In this document: positions 55,476 through 64,000 of the stretch, piece by piece | Layout: each line of letters opens with the position of its first letter | Position numbering within the stretch: the first letter of the stretch is position 1 | Origin: Tethya wilhelma | Taxonomy: Eukaryota > Porifera > Demospongiae > Tethyida > Tethyidae | Length of the DNA stretch: 64,000 nucleotides | Direction of reading: 5' to 3' | NCBI GenBank assembly: GCA_964030475.1 | Contig: CAXIPT010000002.1 | Location: 13,723,745 to 13,787,744, forward strand | Translations under genes and position numbers: made by a program | Notes under the pieces: model-generated | Told to the model about the DNA's origin: nothing | Databases searched by the model: none | Seen by the model: only the letters and a program-made list of their open reading frames with translations

Positions 55476-56400
55476 GACTCTTTGTCCTGACAAGGAGCTG
55501 AGAATTATGTACAATGGCCATTTTGTATTTGTTATCTCCAAACACATGTGTAAATAAACAGGTTTGCACAGGATTGTTACCATCAGACTAAGACTGGTAG
55601 ATCTGAACATATGAGCGCCATATTCAGCTCAGAAAAAGTCTTTGTGCATTGTATTTGAATCCACAAATGGTGCTTTCCAATGTTCTCTTGAAGGAAAGGT
55701 AGACTTTTTTAAATTAGAAAATTGCTTTCTCATAACAAAGGTGTTGGATCTGGTATCATTTCTTGGTACACTTGCATGATCAAACATTGAAAGTTCTGCC
55801 CTTGTTAAATTTATAGGCTTATCAGAATCAGGAATTACCCAACTGTTGACCCGAAGCCTTCACAAATTGACATCTGTAAAGTAATGGAATGTAAAGTTAC
55901 ACCGTTATTGAAACCTGCACGATGGCTTCTATACTAGTATCCCAATTGCATACTTGTAGAGAGGACAAAACAGACAATATAACAGTATAATCATTATATT
56001 ATAAGTAAAAAAAACATTGGAAATGTAATGAGACATGAACACACAAGTGAAAATATCTTATATGATAGTCAGCCAAGATCTTAGAGATATGTCTTTTAAG
56101 ATCTTACATGGATTTGGAACCGTGAACCTTCAAGATCTTATGACAATATCTTACAAAATCATTCATGCATGATCATAAAAGATATTATGATTGCACTCTT
56201 GTCTTGCAGTAGTTATAAAGAGAAAATATCTGAGTGAACGTAGGCTTCTAGCAGAGTCAGATGAAAAGTAAGAAGACAGGGTGAAGAAAGCAAAAGGTAA
56301 GTTACTTACTTTTGTAGAAACACTTCTCATGTCAATACTTCCCTATAAATTTTTTGAATGGAGAAAGAGTGTTGTTACAGAAATGAGAGAAAATTTTAAG
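55476..56400. other. Non-coding repeat-derived DNA
   Basis: No gene recognised. Positions 56003-56036 (AAAAAACATTGGAAATGTAA) are an end fragment of the foldback MITE family. A 69-codon frame at 56411-56620 has no recognisable domain. Confidence 0.4.
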
Positions 56401-57059
56401 CAAAGAATATATGACAGATGAATCCGATAGTGAAGAAAATTATGTTCTTGTACTCAAAAAAATTACATCCTCCACATCATACCCTTCTTCAAGTCTCCTC
56501 TCACAGTTTCTGGCTCAATTAGAACCTACATGGTTTGCAAGTGCGTGTGATGCACTTTGCACTGACTCAGAAGTAGTCGTAGCTGCTGACAAAATGTCTG
56601 ATATAGAATTATCTTTATAGAGCCAAGCCTGTCACCACTTAGTGCCTTTTGTTTTATCCAGAGTGCATATGCCTGCCTTTTCAAAGGAGTTATGGTTTGC
56701 ATTCTTATTGTGCTTGTCCAGGCACCGTTACATACACTGGGCAGTGGCGTAGCCAGGGCGGGTGCTTTGGGTACTCGAGCACCCTCTTTGCCGCTAACCA
56801 GAAGCACAAAACCTTTTAATAAGTAATCAAGCCTATAGAATCTCTATTTCTTACTTGTTTGTTATTAGAAGCTATTTTCCAAGATCATTTATGTCTAAGC
56901 ACTTGATGAACAAACTTCGGAACAGCTTAATTCACGCTATGCGCGCAAAATTTTCGCATCCCCTTACGCTAAATCCTCTGCTGGCAAACATGTCCTTGGT
57001 AACTGGAGCACCAGTATTCTGGATCTGCTACTCTTGCCACTGCTTTCAGCCAATTATTC

Positions 57060-57610
57060 TTTAGGGAACTGAAGAATCTACATTTAATGGCTGTAAAACG
57101 TGGGACGAGTGGGGAGGCAAGCAGTAACTATTCTGGGAGCACTGCTTTGACACTTCAGCATCTATGTGAGTGGAATGTCCATCCACTAGAGGAGTACAGG
57201 GGTGCTCAGGAGGTAATTGCTTGATGAAGTGGTTATCCATAAAAAAGCTTGGTTGTCATCCACCCCTTCTCTGATCTTCCATAATAATATGCTCCATTGA
57301 TGCAGCCTTCCAAGAGATTGGAATGTGCATGGGACATGTTTGGCAGGATAAATATGCATGGGTGGGATGACATTCCCAGCAGCCACAAGCGTAATAATCT
57401 GACATTATTTATTGTCAAAGCATGTTTTTGCGATTACTCGAGTTGCCTTTAGACACAATGGAAATCCCGATTCATCAGCATTCCAATTCTGATTCTTAAC
57501 GCCATTGAGAACAAAACTCTCGAAATTACTAAACCACGTTCCAATTGCACCAGGTTTACAGCACATCACTTCTGCAAACCTTCTAGAAGTTCTTTGAGAT
57601 ATTATTGGAT
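57060..57610 (-). pseudogene. pogo/Tigger-like DDE transposase remnant
   Basis: Broken minus-strand frames read RRFAEVMCCKPGAIGTWFS, NWNADESGFPLCLKATRVIA, VAAGNVIPPMHIYPAKHVP, PLVDGHSTHIDAEVSKQC and CLPPHSSHVLQPLNV. These are the successive blocks of DDE_1 superfamily endonucleases, with NADE-GFPL and LVDGH-SH carrying two catalytic Asp. The blocks lie in different frames, so it is dead. Confidence 0.72.
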
Positions 57611-57693
57611 GGCACTTAAGGTTAGTGTATTTTGAGTGGCCGGTACTTTTAATTTAATTAGTGAATTGTGAAGGGGCATGTCCAAGATTTATA

Positions 57694-57925
57694 TACCGTA
57701 TAGCCGGAAAATTTGGCGGGGAATTAAATTTGGCGGATTGGCGGATGAGACTTAGTAGCCCCAAATTAAAATCTGCCAATATTTAGTGTGTGTGTGATAC
57801 GTATATACGTACGTATGCATATTGTGCACGTGATCAGCTCGCTCCACCAAATTAAAATCCGCCAAATTCAAAGTTTGCTCAATACGCCAAATTTAATTCT
57901 CACCAAATTTTCCAGCTATACGGTA
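57694..57925. mobile_element. MITE of the TACCGTATAGC family
   Basis: Ends TACCGTATAGCCGGAAAATT and its near-exact complement (ending GCTATACGGTA at 57925). The inside is made of AAATTTGGCGGATT-type units in both orientations. Confidence 0.88.
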
Positions 57926-59209
57926 TCAAAATATACAATTGAAAATAAAAGTGTTCAGGAGGTGCTGGAGATCATTTTCGTGCAACCGGAAGTTGTCTTC
58001 GAACAAGTGACCGGAAATTAGACCACATCAAAGTACTTCAAAGCATTCTTTGAAAACTGCGGACCGCAGGCACTTAAAAAAATAAATAAATAAAAATAAA
58101 ATAAAAAAAAGCGAAAAATTACTCTGAAAATAGTGTATGGATGTGTCTTGTGCATGCAATAGGATGGCTGTGTAGTGATATGCATGAAAATGTGCAGCAA
58201 GTTTGCAGGATGGCTAGCGGAGAGTGTGTGCTAGCTGTGATTTCGAAGCTTGGTGGGGTGTCCAACCAAGCGTGTGTTGAGTGTGATTGACTTTTGACCT
58301 CTGACCTTTGACCCCTCTGCCACCTAGATGAGCTCAAAGTGAGTCTGTACAGGAAAAGTTGGATTTGACAGGGCTGTATAAAGTCCATTTTTCTTCCCTG
58401 GTGGAGAGGAGAGAGAGGCAGTGAGGTATGTGAGCTTGTAGAGTGTTTGTGTATCTTGAATATCATGTTGAGTTTTTGACTGGGTGGGACTCAAATTTTC
58501 CTGTTTAATTACCTGCTATACATTTTGTGAGAGAATGTGGTTATCAAGTGTATACATAGTACAAAAAGCCTTCTACAGACTTGATGAGCAGTTTTTTTGC
58601 TTTTTTTCAATGTACATTTTTTCGTTCATCTGTTGTCTATCAAGCCACCTGGTAGTTGTTCCCTGTGAGTGAGTGGCAATGGCCATTTTAGAGAGCAACT
58701 AAATTTGACCTTTGACCCTTTTGAGCAATAATCAGCCATTTTGAGACCAAATCCTCTCAGCTTTGAGATAGTATCAAGAGTTTCTATGAGCCTATGAATA
58801 TCATTACTGATCTCCGCCCACTCAAAAACCTCTAACCTTGAAGTGCATCTTTTCCATTCACAAAATAGGGTTGAAGAAATGCGTACCACCAGTCCTTCCC
58901 AGGCATATTATCCTTAAATAGACCATCTTTGTCAAACACAGCTGCTCACACGTTTTCCCATAGCCATCTCAATACTCACAATGCAGAAGAAATTATGCTT
59001 TTCATTGGGTGATTGAACAAACATGATCGTGGGGTATGCCATACCTTGCTTCTGCTCGTCAATAACTTAATTCCTTACTTTTAACTTTTGATAATGATCT
59101 ACAAACAAATGCAATAATAATTTTAGGCCCAACCTCGAGTACAAGCAGTGCATCATGACAATATCGAACTTCTTAGAGTTGCGGTCAATGATGTAATTTA
59201 AGACAGTAG
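57926..59209. other. Non-coding repeat-derived DNA
   Basis: No coding region recognised on either strand. There is an A/T homopolymer-rich stretch at 58070-58115. Confidence 0.35.
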
Positions 59210-60060
59210 TTTTAGGATAATTTCGGAATCCACCAAATGTATCCTTTTGATTGCAAATCATGATCAACTCTCTAAATGGCTTGAAGATCCACAGAACAAA
59301 ACGGCGGCATCTACGCTCCTCTCTGAAGTGATCAGTATGTTTGAGGAATGCATACCCACATGTGAAGCAAAGAAATTGAAAAGCAACAAGAAGCGAGTGG
59401 AGAGAATGTGGTCAAACTACCAGAATATTGGAGAAATACACCAACACATGGGATAGTTATTTATTTGCATCCATAGCAGCAGATGGTTGTCAAGCTTTAA
59501 GTCAACATGTTTTCAAAGAAATTGTGAAGGAGAGCCATCCACTGAAGTTGCGAGGATGAGAGAAAGGTTAATGGTCTGATCCATGAAGAGAAAAGTGCAT
59601 TGTGGTATGCTGCAGGATAGCCATACAAAAGAAGCTCCACAAGCTTTCATCAAAGACAACCCCCACAAAGATGAAATACTCCTTTGCATTATGGAGTGGC
59701 TGGATGATGGAGACGAAAACCATCCAGACGAGTCCCACCAATGGATTAATTCAGTCAATCGTGGAGGGCTTGTGACATGTTGGTAGGCATGGAGATTGAA
59801 GTGAGAAGCAAAGAGAAATATTGAACTGCCGTGATGCTGTACCAGAGTAAAGAATACCATCTACAGTAATGAAGATGTTAATTTTTTGGACACTTCTGAG
59901 CATTGACAGTGAAGAACAGGAAACAGAGATGTTGATTATCGATCTATGCATACAAAAATCTAAAGGTTTACATAAACAACTTACCTCATCAACAGTCAGA
60001 ACCACATACACAGCTTCAACGGACCGTATTCATAATTATTGTTCTAATTAACGCACACCC
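59210..60060 (+). pseudogene. Decayed transposon-encoded protein
   Basis: Plus-strand pieces in several frames: DQLSKWLEDPQNKTAASTLL, EEKSALWYAAG followed by a stop, and DESHQWINSVNRGGLVTCW. The pattern EEN-LRY-AGYV...W---I-RGGL is one I associate with repetitive proteins of sponge and cnidarian transposons. I cannot name the superfamily. The frame is broken by stops and shifts. Confidence 0.45.
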
Positions 60061-60498
60061 ACTCTAGGGGTACTGCTGCTGAAGCAGCTGCTGCGCGCTT
60101 TTTTGCATGATATACATGGTTTTTGTCTGCTGAAAGTTCACTTGTTCTGAGCAAATCACTGTTTTACCTTGGAAGAAACACACAAAAGTAAGTAAAGTAA
60201 CCTACTCAGTTGACTCCACAGCATATTTCAATGCTCAAAAGCAACCTTTTTTAATTTACTCAGACCTCTCAGCTAGCCATGAATTTCACTACTCCAGGTG
60301 TTTTGAGTTTGCCAGGTCCGTCAAGCGCTACATTTTCCAGCTTTTTTTAGGCTGCAGCGCTTCTCTAGTGCCACATGGTTTTGTTAAGGTGGGTCTATTA
60401 CTCTAGTAATACTTCTAGGAAGTGGGAAGCCACAAGCATTCCTGTGGGTCTTTGTAGAGTATTTGTAATAACATGATGTCACCAATGAATATTATAGT

Positions 60499-60777
60499 TT
60501 GCAGAGCATGGACAATTATAATGGAACATGGATTAAACTGGAAGAAGCTACACAGCCACCCTTCACTATAGGAAATATTACTAATTATTTTATATCAAGA
60601 ATAGCTGATAATGGCCTCCCTACAAATGATTACAAGAACGATTCACATGCATATCCCCTGTTTAAAGCTGGTCATGTTCAGTCTATATACGTATCAATGC
60701 AAAGTTCCAACTCAGTAAAGTATAACGTTAAATGTGTCTGCCTAGCTACCAGAGATGAAGAAGGATACTGTTTATAA
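60499..60777 (+). CDS. Short orphan ORF of 92 codons, function unknown
   Basis: It starts MQSMDNYNGTWIKLEEATQP and ends TRDEEGYCL. The segment AYPLFKAGHVQSIYVSM, with a VKCVCLATRDEEG tail, faintly resembles the N-terminal half of SWIM-zinc-finger proteins encoded in invertebrate repeats. No signal peptide or membrane segment is seen. It could be an exon or a remnant. Confidence 0.35.
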   Translation: MQSMDNYNGTWIKLEEATQPPFTIGNITNYFISRIADNGLPTNDYKNDSHAYPLFKAGHVQSIYVSMQSSNSVKYNVKCVCLATRDEEGYCL

Positions 60778-60894
60778 AATAACATTGTCCCTCAACAACG
60801 CTGGAAGAGTAATATCTGCCTCTAGTGGTTGTCATAACCGCATAAGGTTAGGTTAAGTTATAGGTTGACATAAGGTAGGACATAACTTGGGGCA

Positions 60895-61015
60895 GTGCAT
60901 GTTTGCAATAGATTCCAAATAACGCCCACTTGAATATGGAAAGGGTCGTTAGGCTAGCTATATAGCTATAAATAATGCATGAATTTAGAATAATGCCAGC
61001 ACCATATGTAGGCCC
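60895..61015 (-). repeat. Dispersed repeat R1, inverted partial copy
   Basis: Its reverse complement matches 54860-54965, including GCGTTATTTGGAATCTATTG and CTAGCCTAACGACCCTTTCC. With copy 1 it brackets 54.9-61.0 kb as an inverted pair. Confidence 0.7.
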
Positions 61016-61904
61016 TGGCACACTATGCTAGCATAATTTTGGGGAAAATAGGCTGACAATTAAAAGAAAAGAAGAAAAATGGGCAGGGAAAAATAGGTGA
61101 ATATTGCATTATTATAATACATTATATTGTTATGATACACTACATTCCTCTCTTTTATTTGGATACAACTCAGCTATTATACACCTCAGAGGATTGCTTG
61201 GGTTAAAAATTCAAAATGTGCGTTAAATAGAAGTGTACATGTGAAACAAAGATGTTTAGAGTCACAGTGTTCCTCAACATCCCTGGCTTGATGCTAGCAG
61301 TGGCAGGTGATGAGTGTACTGATAAGTATATTCTTTATTAGACCGTCTACAGTCACCACAGCCTTCATCTTTGGCAATTAAGGAAAAGGAAAATCGGTAC
61401 CAACAATCTCATGATCCTCCATCTGTAACCCCCTTGCAAAGAGTCAGGTCTTACCCAAATGAACCATTAACAAAATATTTTGCATGGGATGTCGTGAAGA
61501 ACTGTCAGCACCTTACACCTTCACATTAAGTCTAACAAGCACATAAGAAATAAGGAGGTAGCAAGACAATTAATAACCGTTTTACAATCTGAGTTTTCTG
61601 TACCACCTAATCAGCAATGAGAGACCGTGCTTCGGTAAACAATGTTGCCATACGTACTGTTGGTGTTATTTACAACAAGCTTATGGATGTGGGGTGTTTC
61701 TCACACACCCTCAATCATGTGGGGGAAAATATGGTAACACCAATTTTGGACGAATTTATTCCCAGTACGGTAGTACTGGGTACATAGGAATCGCACAGAT
61801 GGCCCATTAGCGCAATACAAATATTCACGCTAATAACTCGGCAAAAAATGAGCGCTTGGCACTATAAGGCTTCTAAAGCTACCTTTTAGCTCATTCTCTT
61901 TCTA
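61016..61904. other. Non-coding DNA
   Basis: No gene, repeat family or RNA recognised. Confidence 0.35.
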
Positions 61905-62260
61905 ATGAGCCTAAAAACATGGCCTAAAACCATCGCTAAAGTACTTAACAAAATTTGCCAAACCTCCAATTTTCTCCATCTTCTTCTTATTCTTCTATGT
62001 TGGCAAGACTTTTCTCAAAGACTGCTCACTTTCAGAAGCTGATTCTTGAACGAATTTACTTGGTTTCTTTGTCTTCACGTGCTTTTTGCATCGGTTATTC
62101 GTCTCTCTAGCTGTGTCGCTAGATACAAGACGAAAAGCGCCTTCTCCGTATGGCAGCCATTCATTTCTATACTCATTAATAATTCATCAGCTACTGGGGA
62201 AATCAAGTTGACAACCCTTTTCCAGATAACAAGTGTGCATTATTTGGAATCCGAACGTTC
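61905..62260 (+). repeat. Dispersed repeat R1, copy 2
   Basis: Direct relative of 54618-54970 with the same order of motifs, about 75-80% similar by eye. Confidence 0.7.
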
Positions 62261-62552
62261 ACTGCCTGCTTTACCTGAAGATTTCTGGTTGTACTGAAGT
62301 CTCTGTAACCTTTCAGTCTTCAGTATTTAGGAGATGAAGACTACTTTCAGGTTTGTTATGTAGTTGTCATTATAAGATGAGCAAAACAAGTAAATTTTGT
62401 TAGATACAGCTCCAGACTCGAGATACTTCACTGATAGCATAGAATCCATGCTGATAGTGTACATGTAACCATGGATACTATAGCTCTCGGAACATCCATG
62501 ATGTAACTAATATATCCACACAAACTCAAATGTGATTCATAGAATATTGAAA

Positions 62553-62847
62553 AAATGAGAACAAACAAGTGAAAAAAAAAACATTGGAAATGTATTGAGA
62601 CATAGGAATGGCCAAATCGTAAAAAAGAAAGCAAACAAGATTGAATGGCTGTATGAGTGTGTAAAGAATTATTCCTATGGGCAACATGAGGGACTCAACA
62701 TGGTGAGAGAGTACTACATGCAGCCCACACAGGAATGATTCTGCACGCACTCAAACAGCCATTCAATCTTGTTTGCTTTCTTTTTTACGATTTGGCCATT
62801 CCTATGTCTCAATACATTTCCAATGTTTTTTTTTCACTTGTCAAAGT
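62553..62847. mobile_element. Long, well-preserved foldback element, copy B
   Basis: The outer 85 bp or so of each arm is nearly identical, and weaker pairing extends to about 125 bp. The arms begin ACAAGTGAAAAAAAAAACAT and the core reads AGGAATGGCCAAATCGTAAA. The centre is about 50 bp. High arm identity suggests recent origin or gene conversion. It directly abuts the hAT remnant. Confidence 0.88.
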
Positions 62848-63627
62848 TTGGATAAGCCTTTTTTCACGTAGCCCTAAATCAAGAAATCTCAAACGGGTTC
62901 AGCTGAGCAAATTCGAAGTCATTCAACAACTACATGACTTGTTTGGAGATGTTTCAACCTTTGTGAGAAATGAAGATTTGCCAAAAAACACTACTAATAA
63001 GTTAATCTTAGTATTAGATGACCCTCCAAGTTGCAGGAAACTGAAAATAGAACTGGCTATCACTGTTGAGTCAATGCAATCGTTTGTGAAAGCAACGTAT
63101 AACTTGGAGGGAGACGGACCACTGATTTTGACCGCCTACAATGAAATAAGAAGTTTATTTGCTCATGTCCAGTTGGCATATCATCCCAATGTCCAAGCTG
63201 TTGCAAGAGAACGTGCTCAAGGAAATGTTAGCCATGAAACCCAACTGCTCTCCTATGCTACAAACCTATTTTGAAGAGAAATTCAGCAATGATCTTGCTA
63301 ACGTTGTTAAGGCAAGATACTTCTTACCAGACAAGATAATTGACCTTAATCCAAGTTCTTCAGACATCAATTCTCTTAGCAGTTTTCCATTCATTGACTC
63401 TGAACTGATCAGTGGTTTTAAAGTAGAGCTACCTTATTATATTACAGAAGCAGATGGTGTCTCTAATGTTGAGCCTTTGAGCTGGCAGGGTGAAGTAGGC
63501 AGATTATCATCCTACCTTGAAACTAGTTTTACTAGTGCAGCCATCTTCAGCTGCTGCTGTACCACAAACAAGAATCCGCACTAGAAGATTATGTACAGTT
63601 ATCTGCAATGTTACAGTACAGTTATAG
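62848..63627 (+). pseudogene. hAT-family transposase C-terminal remnant
   Basis: Plus-strand frames read FEVIQQLHDLFGDVSTFVR, LELAIT-like KIELAITVESMQSFVKATY, NLEGDGPLILTAYNEI and HPNVQAVARERA. After a shift near 63250 come RYFLPDKIIDLNPSS, SSFPFIDSELISGFKVELP and YYITEADGVSNVEPLSW, and after a second shift near 63510 LVLLVQPSSAAAVPQ. The LLVQPSSAAAERVFS-type block is the hAT dimerisation motif. The Glu/Arg after AAA is replaced. Two shifts and a missing N-terminus make it dead. Confidence 0.75.
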
Positions 63628-64000
63628 ATTAATATCATACGTATGGTAGTACGTATAGTAGGAATGGGCCGACTGTCCCATAGACACAATACAAAATGTT
63701 GGCCACCACAAAAATCTAGTCAAACACAATTAAACCTTCAAAGTTGCTCAGAGGCTCTTACTGACAGATTACCAACTGCATGCAAGGCCTAAGACTCACA
63801 AAAACTTTCCACAGCTCTCGTGGAGAGCGCTAGTGGGAAGCCCCATTTTTGTTCATCTAACTTACTTACATACGTACTTCCTAACTGACTTACTTGAAAA
63901 GGATTTCCACAGAACCAGAATGTGTTGAGCCAACTTTGACAGCACAAAGTAAGTTCTTTTCATAGGTACTACATTCCTTGATACTCGTTTTGATCATAAA
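63628..64000. other. Non-coding DNA at the right edge
   Basis: No gene recognised. Confidence 0.35.

Overview
This window looks like nuclear DNA of an early-branching animal, most likely a demosponge close to Amphimedon (inference). The reasons are AT-rich DNA, small GT-AG introns, tightly packed metazoan genes (PERK, FRAS1/FREM, FEM1, RNF4, STK32 and iRhom families) and a right half rich in DIRS, BEL/Pao, hAT, pogo/Tigger and MITE remnants. All gene calls come from reading translations and splice junctions by eye. No database search was run.

Positions 1-43000 form a gene-dense arm. In order it holds the luminal half of a PERK-type eIF2alpha kinase (-), ribose-5-phosphate isomerase (+), a 12-exon FREM2-like CSPG/Calx-beta membrane protein (+), an LRRC27-like protein (-), an STK32/YANK kinase (+), an iRhom-like rhomboid (-), a FEM1 ankyrin protein (-), an RNF4-like SUMO-targeted ubiquitin ligase (+) and a secreted PQQ-type beta-propeller protein (+). 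Three gene pairs are divergent: PERK/RPIA, LRRC27/STK32 and FEM1/RNF4. The last pair is separated by about 110 bp. Introns carry MITE-like insertions and (CA)n, (GT)n and (CT)n microsatellites.

Positions 43000-64000 are mostly transposon graveyard. A decayed BEL/Pao gag lies at 43.6-44.1 kb. A DIRS-type tyrosine-recombinase retroelement occupies about 45.2-54.4 kb, with gag, RT and RNase H on the minus strand and the recombinase on the plus strand. It is split by a 5.1-kb insertion at 48333-53458. That insertion has inverted ends built from 21-bp tandem units, an 8-bp target duplication with one mismatch, and two multi-exon plus-strand genes: a HECT-type E3 ligase and a DDE integrase-like protein. 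This HECT-integrase element is the best candidate here for an under-described mobile system. Further right are foldback elements, a Tigger-like transposase remnant, a decayed transposon protein, a short orphan ORF and a hAT transposase remnant.

The cellular genes do not form one pathway. FEM1 and RNF4 are neighbours that both act in ubiquitin ligation. PERK and the rhomboid are both membrane proteins of the secretory system.
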